A DNA stretch of 64,000 nucleotides from Alnus glutinosa. Taxonomy: Eukaryota > Streptophyta > Magnoliopsida > Fagales > Betulaceae. A program made the position numbers and the translations under genes. The stretch lies in assembly GCF_958979055.1 (NCBI RefSeq), contig NC_084890.1:29433116-29497115 (forward strand). Reading direction: 5' to 3'. A model generated the notes under the pieces. The model had not been told where the DNA came from, searched no databases, and saw nothing but the letters and a program-made list of their open reading frames with translations. Shown here one piece after another: positions 45,625 through 58,296 of the stretch (position 1 is the first letter of the stretch; every line of letters begins with the position of its first letter).

Positions 45625-46562
45625 TTTTTCTAAAGTAGTCCTCTTCAGCATCTTCCCCCATCCTGTGCAAGGAACAAACTGGTTCAAGGGAAGGGGATCA
45701 CCAAGAATCACAACGTTCTCATCTTTATCTCCATCACTATGAGACTCGGGTTCCCGTTCCAAGTCCAACAACAATTCAGGATCTATCGTGGAGTTCCAAT
45801 CAACTTCATCAAGCTAAATGCAACTCACCCATATCAAACTTGAAACAACAATCTAAACAATATCAAATCAAAAGCCAACCGAAAACTATTACTACAAGAA
45901 TCAAATTTTCAACTAGCACTAAAAAACAAGTTATGGTCACAAATCAAACACAATAAGTAGGGTAGCAAATAGAACACCACTTCATTCCCTAACAAGGTAT
46001 AAAAGAAACTATTAATTTCACATAATTATTGCCCCAGTTAAATCCATTAATTTCATATGAAATGCTGCTTCCCCAAGTAGGTTCCCCCTGCTAAGAAAGG
46101 GCTTGGCTCCACAGCACCTCAAACAAGTTGGATTGAATCATTAACAGCATTTTAAAGCATTATCACCAAAACCATGAAATACAATTTAACTAAGATTGAA
46201 AAACAAAAGCACAACACATTCATTGAGAACAAAACAAAAAAAAAAAAAAAAATCTCAGAATGGTCCAGTAAATTCGTATTATGATTTAGCAGCCTCAATG
46301 AGGTTCTCTCTGAAGACAGGGTCTTGAAACTAACTAATCTCAAACCCTGGACAAATCATCATTGACTTCTACTAATTAGCCACCAAAATATGAAATAACA
46401 CACCAAAATAACATGACAAAATACTAAACATACTATGTTGTTTTTTTCTTAACAAAAACAAAGGGGTTGCCTCCACAACAGGGGTGGTGCAGCCACTCCC
46501 TGGATCAACCAATAATCCCCTCTGCTGAGCGGCCAACCCTTCCTTGCTAGTGTCGACCATTG
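45625..46562 (-). other. Possible decayed gene fragment of unknown family
   Basis: On the minus strand an ATG at 46562 opens MVDTSKEGLAAQQRGLLVDP and stays open to about 46440. A second block near 46320-46255 reads FQDPVFRENLIEAAKS, then a stop, then YEFTGPF. A third, after a GCATTTAG acceptor at 45816, reads LDEVDWNSTIDPELLLDLE and continues through an acidic stretch to a stop near 45627. These look more gene-like than surrounding DNA, but I cannot name the family or join them in one frame. Confidence 0.3.
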
Positions 46563-46729
46563 TGAAATTGTAGGAGATGAAATGATCGAGAGAAGAGAAA
46601 CCAAATATAAAGTCTTTACCTTTTCTTTTTTTCTTTTTTTTTTTTTGGTGATTTTTTAGGTAATTGTAAATGGTGCATTTCAATTAAGGGTAGATTTGTC
46701 ACTCAAAAATGCTTCATTGTCACGTGTCG

Positions 46730-47777
46730 AGGATTCTGTCAATTTTTATGCCCGAATCTGACTTATGGTCCTACTCGTAACTTACAAAGTAGTAGTTTAG
46801 AAGAGCGAGTTGCAGTGAGTAGTAGTTTAAGGGTATAAATGCAAATGCAGTAATATTTTAATGGAGAAAAATGTAATTCAGAAACTCAAAACAACTAGAG
46901 CGTGGAAACTCTAAATAATCAGAGTTGGAAACTCTGATTTGTCCATGCATACTCCAATCCTGTCCGGGTCTATTGAGAGCATTGACTACCTGTAATGAGT
47001 CTCATTCTGAGATGATCTTGTCCAGACCCCTGTTGCGGCAAAACTCAGCAGCTCTCAAGGTTGCAAATGCTTCTGCAACCACCGGATTCACCCTTGCTTC
47101 CAGCGAAAAACTAGCAGCTGCATGAACCTGGCCCTTATAGTCCCCTCACAATGGACTCACTATTAGCACATAAACTTGCTAAACTAGTATTTATTTGACT
47201 ATGCAACACAATAATGTAAAGATAAATTGAGGTCTGAAATTCGATTGATTAGCGCTTATGGTTAGCATGAAAAAGTAGAAATGTTTAGTCCAAAAGTTGT
47301 GAGCATAAATAAATAACTTTCCCTTAAAAATTAAGTAGAATATGTCATAATTAATAATTTGATTCTCTCCTTTACTTTACTTTCCTTTTTCTCATAAAAA
47401 AACTCATAGACATAATGTTATTATTCCCATATATAATTAATTCCCTATGTGTCTTGAACTGAAAAGCTGAAAGTTTCAACCACAAACCATTGCTAGTAAA
47501 ATTAGTTAGCAAAAAATTACATTTACTTATCCCTTCTAGAAATATATATTTTGTTTGATGCAAATTCCTCATTCACTACACCCTGTTTTTCCAAAAACCA
47601 CCATCTCTTTTGCCTATTTAATTTTTGGTTGTTGCGATCTGCTTATTAGACATTTGTTCTTTGAAGATTTGGATTGTTTATTAGACATATGCACACTTGT
47701 ATGTATGATAATTATAAGGCACATAATTATTTTTTTTTCTCTTGAATAATATTGCATGGTCGTTCATATTGTGGCAG
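46730..47777 (+). repeat. Intron-2 homologue leading into the second LRR-XII copy
   Basis: Positions 46730-46860 and 47180-47350 match 5640-5860 and 5940-6120 of the intact gene's intron 2. The final acceptor GTGGCAG at 47771-47777 matches the acceptor of exon 3. No counterpart of exons 1 and 2 is found upstream, so the second copy was truncated inside this intron. Confidence 0.7.
46930..47150 (-). mobile_element. RNase H-like (RVT_3) fragment of a retroelement
   Basis: On the minus strand the frame reads GQVHAAASFSLEARVNPVVAEAFATLRAAEFCRN, broken here after residue 20 for length: GQVHAAASFSLEARVNPVVA is followed by an EAFATLRAAEF motif, then DKIISE, a stop and DSLQVVNALN. This is the RNase H fold core (A-EA-AL and E-DS motifs) found at the C-terminus of plant LINEs. 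Both ends are truncated and no target duplication was found. Confidence 0.65.
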
Positions 47778-50249
47778 GTGCAATACCAAGTGAAATTGGT
47801 AATCTCCAATACCTTGAGTTATTAGTTATCCGTTTGAACAACTTTACTGGTCCAATTCCATTTGAGATCTTTAATATCTCAACAATAACAGATATTGATA
47901 TGGCTTACAATAACCTCTTAGGCCATCTTCCATCAAATGTAGGCATCTTCCTTCCAAATCTTTATGGCCTTTATCTTGAAGGAAACAAACTAAGTGGAAC
48001 AATACCAAGCTCTATCTCCAATGCATCACAACTCACTGAACTAGATCTGGGTGACAACTCATTCTCGAGCTTAATTCCTAAATCACTTGGTAATTTAAGG
48101 CTCCTGAAGTGGCTCACCCTATTAGTAAATAATTCGACCCTTGGATCTTCCACTCCAAAATTCAACCTTTTCTCTTTGTCAAATTTGGCATATCTAACAA
48201 CTTTAGATTTGTCAAATAATCAACTGAATGGCGTCCTTCAGAGTTCCATTGGAAAACTCTCTACTTCACTTCAGGAACTTCACATGGATAATTGCAATAT
48301 TAAGGGCGACATTCCTAGAGATATTGGCAATTTAAGCAACTTGATCCCTTTGGAGTTACTGAACAATGAATTGACTGGACCTATTCCAGTTACATTGGGA
48401 AGATTGCACAAGCTTCAAGGTTTGAGGCTTTATAATAATAGACTAGACAATCTCATCCCATCTGATCTTTGCCATTTAGGGAACTTGTTTGAATTGTTTT
48501 TACGTGGTAATGAGCTTTCTGGAGACATTCCTATATGCATGCATAATATGACTTCTCTAAGATATCTTTACTTTGACTCTAATCGATTAACTTCTATGAT
48601 TCCAATGAGCTTGGGGAGCCTTACATATATCTTAGTGGTTTACCTGTCATCAAATTCTCTAAATGGCTCTCTCTCATTAGAGATTGAAAATTTGAAGGTC
48701 TTGAGAGTATTAGAGTTCTCAAGAAATCAACTATCTGGTGGTTTCCCAACAACAATTGGTGGCCTCAAAGATTTAGCTAATCTCTCATTGGAGGATAATC
48801 GATTAGAAGGCTCAATTCCTGAATCTTTTGGCGAATTGGTAAGTTTGGAATTTTTGGACCTTTCCAGAAACAATTTATCCGGTAAAATTCCAAAGTCCTT
48901 AGAAGCAGTTTCGCAACTCAAATATCTAAATGTTTCTTTCAATAGACTGCAAGGAAAAATTCCTGTAAAATGACCATTTGCGAACTTTTCCGCTGCATCA
49001 TTTATGTCAAATGATAGACTTTGTGGTTCTCGAAACAGGTGTTCCTCGACAAAAAAATACCGCAGCAGCACATATACTAAAGTATGTATTACCATCGATT
49101 GTGTTAACAATGCTTGTAGTCGCACTTGTGTTATTTTGGACAAGATGCAGAAAAAGGAATGTGAAAATTCTAGTGGAGGGAAACTCATTACCAATAGCCA
49201 CATGGAGAAGAAATTCTCAACAAGAACTTTTACAAGCGACAGAAGGGTTCAGTGCAAACAACTTACTTGGTGAAGAGAGCTTTGGATCAGCATACCATGG
49301 GACACTCCTTGATGGAATGATTGTTGCAATAAAAGTTTTCAACATGCTAGTAGAAGGGGCATTAAAGAGTTTTGATACAGAGTGTAAGATACTACACAAT
49401 ATTCATCATCGGAATCTTGTCAAAATCGTCAGCACGTGCAGTAACATCGACTTCAAAGCTTTTGTATTGGAATACATGCCTAATGGGAACCTAGGGAAGT
49501 GGTTGTATTCTCAAGACCGATGTTTGAGTATCTTACAAAGACTAAATATAATGATCAATGTTGCATCAACAGTGGAATACCTTCGTTATGGTTATTCAAC
49601 ACCTATTGTTTATTGTGATTTGAAGCCCAATAATATATTTTTAGATGAAGACATGGTCACACATGTTGCTGATTTTGGCATTGCCAAGCTATTAGGTGAT
49701 GGAGATTTTATGATGCGAACCATGACTCTCGCTACTATTGGATATATAGCACCAGGTAATGGTTTTAGCCTACAACCAGAACTTGTATGTCTATCATGCT
49801 ACTCATGCATTCACTGATAACTATAGCTTTTTGGTAGAATATTGCTTTTAGCATTATATATCTTTTGAATATATAATTATTTACTCATGATAATTTTTTA
49901 TGTACACATATAGAGTATGGATATGAAGGACTTGTTTCTACAAGAGGTGATGTGTATAGTTATGGTATTTTGCTTATGGAAACTTTCATAAGAATGAGAC
50001 TTACAGATGACATGTTCGCGGGAGAAATCAGCTTAAAAGTGTTGGGTAAAGGAATCATCACCCCTTTCAATAACTAAAGTGGTTGATGCCAATTTGTTGA
50101 AAACCGAAAGGGATTGTCCTTGTACATTGGATTGCATATCATCTGTAATGGGATTGGCATTGCAGTGTTGTGCAGAGTTTCCTGAACTGAGGGTTGATGC
50201 AAAAAATATTTCAGTCACACTCAAGAATATCAAATTGCAGTTTCTATAG
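47778..50249 (+). pseudogene. Second LRR-XII receptor kinase copy, inactivated
   Basis: This copy aligns with exons 3 and 4 of the intact gene; its exons are 47778-49755 and 49914-50249. LRRs are readable to 48970, where TGA (48971-48973) replaces a glycine codon of the KVPIGGP motif. A deletion near 49035 then shifts the frame. The transmembrane and kinase parts are open at 48978-49755, but the glycine loop reads GEESFG, HCD has become YCD, and HHGY-type residues are altered. In exon 4 a one-base insertion near 50035 shifts the frame to a stop near 50077. A CAA-to-TAG change also ends the ancestral frame at 50247. Exons 1 and 2 are absent. An N-terminally truncated LRR fragment is the most it could make. 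Confidence 0.85.
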
Positions 50250-51104
50250 GATACTGAACGAAGCTAGTATGAAAGCATCAAACTCTTCTATAGCTCTTTC
50301 ATGTTTGTGTTTTTAAAATAATATAATAGTCTTGGGACTCCCCTAAAGGGATTTGTTTATAGACTTTGCTTTGTTATGATAGATAATAATAGTAACATTC
50401 GCTTGGAAAAAAAGAAGAAGAAGAAGATAATAATAGTAACATTTATAACTAGTACAACTAATGATTGTAGTGACCTATAATTAGTACCAATGGTTACTCT
50501 AAGGTAGTCTCAAAGTTTTGAAGGAAACAAAGTCATTAGTTTTGCTCTTGGGACACGAAAATGATAGCAATTGTGACATTACACTTTTGGTGCTAATTAT
50601 CATTGTATGTAAATATTGCCCCAATGTTGTGTGGGGGAGGAAGGGTGCTCAATTCTAAACCCTCAACTATTTGCAATAACATCATTTGTAAATAAGAATA
50701 GGATAGCCTGAGCTCTCATCTTTTCCTATTCACTTCAATCCTTGGAGGATAATTGGTTTGGGATTTTTTTGTATAGGATTTGAAACCTTGGAGGATCTTC
50801 ACCCTGAGTTTTCTGTTATTTATTTGAGAAAACTAAGCATATGCTTCTAACCCAACTTGACCAAGGAGCACATCCATGAAGAAAAAAATAATAAGACTAC
50901 TCTTTTGCTCTTTGAATTTGGGACTATCTCTGCTTCCTATGCTAACATACTCTGTTCCTTGAACATAACCAACACTCAAAGATGTAACAAATTATGTTCT
51001 TTGAAGTTCATAGATTGAGTTACAATTGCTGGACATGGTATGGATAGAGTGTCCACCCTTTATTCATAGCATTGTCTTAGCAGACCAAGCTGTATCTTTG
51101 GATT
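50250..51104. other. 3' flank of the second LRR-XII copy
   Basis: Positions 50270-50640 match 42800-43140 and so belong to the array unit. A short GAA repeat lies near 50409-50427. No gene was seen. Confidence 0.6.
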
Positions 51105-51113
51105 AATGAAATT

Positions 51114-51299
51114 GAGTAATTTTAAGAGTACATTAAGTGTCCCTCAAGTATTCATAAAAAAAAAAATGAGGTGACTTTTAAAATCATCATTGAGCGTGTG
51201 ATTGATCAAATAATGATTTTGATTAAATTGTGATTTTAAAAGCCACTTCATTTTTTGATGAATAATTGATAGAAACTTAATGTACTCCAAGAATTACTC
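51114..51299. mobile_element. Mutator-type MITE, 186 bp
   Basis: The inverted ends are GAGTAATTTTAAGAGTACAT on the left and, on the right, the complement of GAGTAATTCTTGGAGTACAT. They are flanked by a perfect 9-bp target duplication, AATGAAATT, at 51105-51113 and 51300-51308. The arms pair over much of the element. It is non-coding. Confidence 0.85.
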
Positions 51300-51419
51300 A
51301 ATGAAATTACATCCTTTTCATAAAAAATAAAATGGTCCACTTTGAAGTTCATAGATTGAGTTACAAGTTAATTTCGGCATATAATCATATATTTTCTAGA
51401 ATCTTACAATATACTAAAA

Positions 51420-51620
51420 TCATTATTTTTCATTAGAAGAAAGATGAAGTTTCTAATAAATCTAAAGGATTCACAATGTGGTAGTCAGCATTCAGTCATT
51501 TGAGCAAATGAGAATTGAAAGGACTAAGTTTTACCCTCTTCGATCCCCTGATTCTCTAGCAAAATGATTAAGCTTTCATAATTTTTGATTGCCCATCAAT
51601 GTCCATCACTTTGAGTGAAC
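51420..51620 (+). repeat. Downstream flank repeat of the LRR-XII array, copy 2
   Basis: Matches 10200-10330 and 60300-60420 around CAGTCATTTGAGCAAATGAG and TCTAGCAAAATGATTA. It lies 1.2 kb after the second gene copy. Confidence 0.7.
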
Positions 51621-53424
51621 TAGGTGATCCTTAAACCCTTTTCCTTTTTTCTTTTTTCTTTTTTTTTTTTTTTAAAAAAAAAAACTAAAATAAAATAAAA
51701 TAAAATTTAAGGGACAGAATTAATTTATGTTCTCTATTTAACACAAAAACTGATGGATGTCTCGAATTTATTATGAATCCAAACTTGTACCTCAAATCTT
51801 TTAAGTTACAATCTGAAGGCTTACAGTCAAATGACCAAAAGCGTGGGGATTCTAGTTTGATTTTTTTTTTTTTTTTTTTTTGGGCTTTTCGGCCCTCTAA
51901 GATAACAAAAAGAAGTGGCCTGGTCCATTTAAGAACCCAGCCCACAGCCAGAGCTGGACTCATAAAAGTTATGTATGAAGATCATCTAAAATATACCACA
52001 TGGTTGTTGTTGTAATTGGTCTTCTTCCTCTTGCTAATTACACATTAGATCATGTTTGAATGGTACGTAGGTTATGTGGAGTTATTACTCCAAAATTCTC
52101 CTTCAAATGCCGATAGAATTAAAGTCAATTTTTGATCAAATTGACAATAATTAAGATTTTACATGCGAATGCAGTTATTTACAATGTTTAAACTCCAAAA
52201 AACCTTAATTTAATGCCATAATCTAGCTAGCGTCACAACTATGGCTTATCCTCAAACTATGAAAAAGCGAATTTCAGTGGATTAATCAAACAAGGAAGCT
52301 AAATTAGGATTGGTTAATTTATAGGCCAACCAATGTGTTTAATGTTTAATTTTTATTTAATTTGAGCAACATTACAAACTCAGAAGTGTTAATCTCAATG
52401 AATTTGGTTTCATAGCGCCTTCAAAAAGAAGAAATAGTTTGATGGAGAAGTCTAACAAAGGCCAGATGTACCATCCTCAGTGTTTAATAAACGAGATCAA
52501 AGAGGGGCTCAATCGTTGATGCTTGTGGAAATTTGGTGAGAGTATTATTGACGGAATTTAAAAATATCAATGCCTTTTTTTTTTTTTTTTTTTTCTTTTT
52601 TTTTTTTTTGCAAATAAAATTTGATATTTAGTTCTCTTTTATAATTATTTTCTCTTTTTAGCCATTATCATGCTATGTTAGTATTGGGTTTATACGTTTT
52701 TGTATTGATTTTCTGTTTGAAGGATTTTCAATGTCATTATTATCTTCTTCGCAAACTATATCTGGACGTGTCCCGTAATATTTCCATCGAAGGTCCTCTT
52801 TGTTAAAATATATGAAAAATATAATCGATATTTAGTTGATATTAAAATATTTCTAGATTTATTTTCTTAATTTCCTTGTTGTTTTAGGTTTATTTGCTGG
52901 GATATGTTAGCTGTACAACAATATTGATGTGTCTAATATTTTTATTTTTTACTTACTTTTTTATTAAAAAAAAAATGTTGGACATGTCAACACTGTTGTG
53001 CAATTATTATGTAAGAGTTGTGCAAATAACATATCTCTTATTTGCTCACTACTCTTTCTCTATCTATAAATCGAAAAAAAATGCTAGAGCATATGTTGGT
53101 ATTCTCTTGATGTTCTCTTGAAATAGTATAGATGTAATTAAAAAAAATTACATTTATGTCCTTTTTGATGGCATAGATGTAATTTTTTAATAAAAAAAAC
53201 TACATCTATATTATTCCAATAGAACACCAAGAAAACACTAAGAGATACTTTAATATTCCTCTAAATCAAAAGTTATATAATACAGTTAATTATACTTAAT
53301 TAAACAAAATGACTGTTTGAATTTAATATTTTAAAATGTAATTTTTAAAAATACAGTTAAATATTTTATAAAATTATTGTCTAAAATTTAAAATCATAAT
53401 TTAACTTTTAAATTTTCAAGTAGA
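51621..53424. other. Intergenic, partly duplicated
   Basis: Positions about 52100-52400 match 60800-61080 (GTGTTTAATGTTTAATTTTT and CTAAATTAGGATT). Near 52495-52570 there is a decayed copy of the 1700-1790 block. Poly-T tracts occur near 51657-51673 and 52575-52609. No intact gene was seen. Confidence 0.5.
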
Positions 53425-53660
53425 AACCAAGACATGCGTACGTGATGCGTCAACCTCGTGCACATGACTGACATTGCATCTCAACATCGATCTTGATGTT
53501 CTAAAATGACATGCCTATTTCTACGCCATGGTGCACGGCATTCTAAAGTCTTGGTTGCACATGTCATGACAATCTTGTCAAATTCATGACTAGTTGGTCT
53601 CGTCCTTTAGTAGGAGCTTGGAAAAGTGGTCCGATTCTCACACAAAATTTTCCCATATTT
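53425..53660 (+). pseudogene. Small LRR-XII kinase relic
   Basis: The stretch around 53510-53545 (CCTATTTCTACGCCATGGTGCACGGC-like, shown here as CCATGGTGCACGGCATTC) corresponds to the degraded catalytic-loop region of the other relics. Neighbouring pieces match 61880-61920. It is too short and broken to be coding. Confidence 0.5.
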
Positions 53661-54079
53661 TTTACATTTATTTGTTTCCATATAAAATATTTTTCATTAA
53701 AAAAATCACAATTATTTATTTATTTTTATATATATATTTTTTAAAAAAACTTTACTTAAGAGTATCAAATTTTGACCTTTTTAACTTAAAGATATTAAAC
53801 TTCAAAATGTCTCAAATAAAAATATTCAATTTTTAAAATATCTAAAACCCAACTTGATTTGGTAATAATTTAAAACAAATTATAAAAGGTAGTGGATGAA
53901 AACTATTTATTTTATTATATCTTACATTAAAAAAGAAAAGAAAAGAAAAAGCTAAAACTATTTATGATGATATATCGAATAAGATGCAATTACTTGAACA
54001 TCTTTCAACTATTTTTCATTTTTTATTCTTTGTTTTTCTAGAATGAATAAAAAAGTTAAAAACAATAGAGCTTAGAATG
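53661..54079. other. AT-rich spacer
   Basis: Part of it (about 53850-54030) resembles 60020-60210, so it belongs to a duplicated intergenic block. No gene was seen. Confidence 0.45.
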
Positions 54080-55665
54080 TTAAACTTCTCGTTTGGTGGA
54101 GTAATTAAATCGAATGTTTAATAGAAGGGAAACGATTTTATCAAACAGGGACTCAATCGTTGATTATCGAAAATTTTGTGCAATAGAGTCTAGAATGTTA
54201 TTGATGGAATTTTATTTTATTTTATTTTTATTTTTTGAAATGAAACATAAAACTTCATTACTGAATATGAGCTCAACATGAGATTACACTTGACCAAAAG
54301 GTCAAAAGAAATACAAGAGACTCATACATGCCCGAAGGCAAAATCACTGCCTGTAGGCCATTTGTGACTAGAGCTAAAGAAACTCAACCCACTAAGTCAG
54401 GAAAAACCTGACTTAAGGCAGCCACCAAATGTAGACTGTGACAAAGATCAAGAATATACAACAACAGCAGCTACCCAAATAATAAATAAACATTACAAAG
54501 AACAAACTTTAAGCCCCTGTTAAAAACAGATCTAGCATCCAAGCCAACAAAAAATTACACAGGTAAACCATAACAGAAAACACAAGCAAAAATTCAACAC
54601 AGTGTCGGCAGAGGAGACACAGCCAAGATTCGCCGGAGATGGCGGCTCGTGGCAACATAAAATTTTATTTATGTCTAAGTCATTATTTATTCTAAAATTT
54701 TAAACGGTTAAGAATGAATAATTTAATTAATATTTTAACATTTAAAAATATCAATGTTTATTTTTTGTGAGAATAAAATTAATTGATCTTCACCGTTAAT
54801 CTTAAAAAATCTTATTTTCTATATCTCTTTTCATTTTATTTTTAATAGCATTAAAAAAATAAGTATTTTTCACATGTTTAAAAGAGATATAACAATTTTA
54901 TAAACCGAAACTTTATTCTTTGAAACGCATATACCAATTTATGAACCCTCTGTCACGGGAAGAAGTTAAGCAATAATTCATTCCAATGATTTTAAGTCCT
55001 CGTTGACGTAGAGTTGGCCGTCAATATATACTCATTGAAATATATTCTCTCTATTATTCATATATATGAGGGCAAAGCTTAAAATTAAAATAAATATCTT
55101 GATCAGCTCAAGTTCAATCTCCTTTACATGGGGCACAACATAGAAGAAGCTTTGATAGCAAGCAACGCATATTGGGAGTTTTGGCATTAATTGTATACCC
55201 AGTACTAGAGTCTAGATAGAACGGCTAGCTGTTGCAGTCAAGGCTTTCAAATTTGCAACGTTAAGGACCAATCGGAAGTTTGAAAGAAGAAGGCCCAGAA
55301 ATATTCAAAATGTGTTGGTGTGTATTCTCACTACAATTTTCCAAACGTCCTTGAAATTAACATCGCATTTGAATATCTCCATCTGCCTATTTCTACACTG
55401 TGGCGCACGGCGTACGTTCTAAAGCCAGATGGCCCGGATGAAGACATATATTTTTGCACATGGTTGGTGACAGTCTTCATTCAAAATTTGCCATCTAATC
55501 AATCGATCAGAACGTCCTTGATGACAGTCTTGTCAAAGACATCTGCGATTTTGGAAAATTGGTTGTATTCTCACGCCAATTTCTTAATGTCCTTGACAGA
55601 TCGGACATCACCATTGACATTGACATTGACTTGGAATACAGCTAACATATTCCAAATTAAAAAAT
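54080..55665 (+). pseudogene. Kinase-relic block upstream of the third LRR-XII copy
   Basis: This is the third copy of the upstream block (compare 1664-2800 and 62340-63360). Kinase-derived pieces include TTGGGAGTTTTGG (glycine loop) near 55171, an AFEYLH stretch with a degraded catalytic loop (55365-55430) and ENWLYSHANFL (55553-55590). A plus-strand frame of 115 codons (55320-55667) spans some of these by chance alignment of relic frames. It is interrupted by a retroposon at 54218-54660. Confidence 0.6.
54218..54660 (-). mobile_element. Retroposon insertion of about 440 bp
   Basis: A 10-bp target duplication, AATTTTATTT, lies at 54208-54217 and 54661-54670. The left end is a TTTTA-rich tail, so the element reads on the minus strand with its poly-A end at the left. 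It carries no recognisable coding sequence and is likely the 3' UTR of a LINE or a SINE. The homologous sites near 1790 and 62120 lack it. Confidence 0.7.
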
Positions 55666-56640
55666 AACAGGAAAAAGTATACATGATTCATCATATTACT
55701 ATTTTATTGTCAATATATCAAAAAATATCAATATTTCCCTTAAATTAATTAAAAGACAAAATTAACTCTAAATTTTTTTGAATAAGACAAAAATATCTTT
55801 ATAAATTAAAATAAAAAAAAAAACTAAAAAACAAATTAAATAAAATAATGAAAAAGAACGTTTTTTTTTAAAAAAAAAAATCAAACGAAAAAATAACTTA
55901 AAATTATATAAAAAAAAATTAAAAAAAAAAAATGAAAAACAAATTTTGTTTAGTGTTGTTTTAGCCATTCATGCATGGACAAACAAATTTTGATATTTGT
56001 TTCTAATTATGGTAACTGTTTAATATTCACAGGGAGAGTGCCTTTGAATGGACAACATGATTGACCTAGCCCCACCCGCGGGGTGGGGGGCGGGAGGCAT
56101 TTCCTAAAAAAAAAAATTATAAAAATTTAATCTATTAGCCCTACCAAAAAAAAAAATTGACTATTGGCCTCTGCCCATAAAATTTTTTGACTCCGTCCCT
56201 CAACCTAACTAGGATATATATGTGCCTTTTTATTGCCTCTTGAGATGGGTACCTTTCAATTGAAAGTACAAATAACTTGTCCATAGACTCCATACCATAC
56301 TGGAAAACAAAAAGATTCAAAGAGAAAAACTCTGGGAAAATAGAAAATTCGAGTGGATAGTTATCAAATTGTCTATTGCTACTATGGTGTAAATGATCCC
56401 TTCGGATTGGGTATGTCCTTTGAGTATTTTAAATGTGGCTGCTTGCAAAACAATGATTTGAGTAACGCTACAGATATAAGAATTAAGCCTGTCAAAACAT
56501 TTAGCAATTTTAGTGACATTTTGCGTTCTCTTTGGCACTATTGAAGTATTAATTAAATAATTAATTACATACATACATATATGTGGACTCCATATCTAAA
56601 TGTACAAGTGAACCACCTACGTATATGTAGTCATAAGGAT
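55666..56640. other. Intergenic with hAT-like debris
   Basis: Near 56070-56200 a GC-rich run and the ending TTTTTTGACTCCGTCCCT resemble the terminus of the hAT family seen at 22220. Low-complexity A and T tracts fill 55780-55935. No gene was recognised. Confidence 0.4.
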
Positions 56641-56649
56641 CATTATGTA

Positions 56650-56696
<47 letters not shown>

Positions 56697-57675
56697 CAGA
56701 GAAGGAAAAGACATATTAGGGCTCATTTACTAATCATCGTGGGCTTACATATTATATTAGCTATTGCCATGCGTGTAGGAGTGATCAATGGTCATTGCTT
56801 CCTCAACCCACAACCACGAAACCAAGTTTTTTTTTATTATTATCCTGTTGGGGGAGGGGAAAAGGGAAACACCCACATAATTACCAAGTTAAGCCCATTG
56901 GGTAATATTGTCTTCTTTCTTTTTTCTTTTTTTTTTTTGACAATGTAATATTGTCTTCTTAAAGCATGCTTTAGACAAACACAAATGCTCCCATCATTCT
57001 TTTGTCATGCATTTTGCCTGATGCAAGACGACTTACAAATCTAAGAATTACAAAATATCACATCTTTGGTTCACGCTAATAGAAAAATCACAATATTTTT
57101 TCTCATAGCTTAACTAATAAAATAGAGGCTCAACCGACTAGGTGGGCAACTGATTTTGTAAAACAAGGAGAGTAGGCAGAGTGGACTATTTATTAATTAG
57201 CTCTTAATTTAATGTTTTGCTTAATTTTTTAGACATTAATTTGTTCACTTGTATGTCTGATATGTGATTCATTTAAACCACATTATTTTTTGTTTTGAAA
57301 ATTAACTTAACTGGTCCAATTCCATTTGCTATTGATGACAACAACTTTACTGGTCCAAATCCATTTGGGATCTTCCAAATTTTGAGGACAATAACCTCAA
57401 CACTTCAACAAATTTATATGTATTACAATAACCTCTTAGGCCATCTTCCATCAAATCTTGGCCCGCGACATCTTGTTTTTGAAGATAACAAACTGAGTAA
57501 AACAATACCCAATTCTATCTCCAATGCTTCACAACTCACTAAACTAGATCTTGATGGTAATTCATTCTCAGGCATAATTCCAAAATCACATGGTAATTTA
57601 AGGCTCCTCCAGGTGCTCAACCTAACAGGAAATAATTTGACCATTGAATCTTTTACTCAAGAATTAAGAATTTTT
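56640..57675 (+). pseudogene. Third LRR-XII copy, LRR fragment only
   Basis: Intron-like sequence from about 56690 matches 6915-7030 of the intact gene. From 57295 a frame reads NLTGPIPFAI, DDNNFTGPNPFGIF, NNLLGHLPSNLG and NSISNASQLTKLDLDGNSFS, matching the start of exon 3 with indels. Homology stops at about 57675, shortly after NLTGNNLTIESFTQ, where unrelated AT-rich sequence begins. Kinase and remaining LRRs are gone. Confidence 0.75.
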
Positions 57676-58244
57676 GGTAAAAACCTAACTCATGATGCAA
57701 AAATGTCCAAAATACCCTTGTGTTTTCTTAAAAAAAAAAAAAAAAAAATTCTGCTTAGGCAACCCACCGCCTCGCCAAACCCATGGTGGCCAAGTTTGAT
57801 TCCAACGAGTTTTAGTTTAAAATTATTTGTTAATTAAGGGTAAAATAGTATTTTATAAATTTTTTTAGGGGTATAAGTGACATTTCACTTGTTTACCGTA
57901 TCATTTGACTGTAAACCCTAACGGTAGTGTTGATGGTGCAAAATTTTTAAACATTGGAACTCGGCATTGCAATTTTTAAAATTTTAAAGGTATAATTGCA
58001 AAAGTGGCGAAACATTAGGGGGTGGTTGCCCAACCAGCAGCTACCCATATCCCTTTTTTTTTTTTCCTAAATGTATACATTTTTTAGTTAGAATGACACA
58101 TGTCATCATTTTATTGCTGTTGATGTTGACACTAATGAAATCTGTCAAATATTTTGATTTTTTTTTTATTATTTCACAGGGAGCAATTTGTAATTTAAGT
58201 CAACCACATTGATTGATTTTACATTTTTTTTTTTTAATAGTTTA

Positions 58245-58290
<46 letters not shown>

Positions 58291-58296
58291 TTGTAT
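57676..58296. other. AT-rich sequence replacing the lost end of the third LRR copy
   Basis: The segment holds poly-A and long poly-T tracts (for example 58248-58287) and a GGTGGTTGCCCAACCA motif. The abrupt junction with LRR sequence at 57675 suggests a deletion or insertion endpoint. No gene was seen. Confidence 0.45.

Noticed and set aside
48727-49203. 158-codon minus-strand frame
   Set aside because: Antisense to the second LRR-XII copy, with the same shadow pattern as in the intact gene.
47756-49817. Second LRR-XII copy as a functional gene
   Set aside because: A TGA at 48971, a frameshift near 49035, altered glycine loop and HCD motif, a frameshift in exon 4 and no exons 1-2 make it a pseudogene.
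55320-55667. 115-codon frame as a new small gene
   Set aside because: It overlays kinase relics that are broken in the paralogous copies at 2460 and 63000, so openness is accidental.
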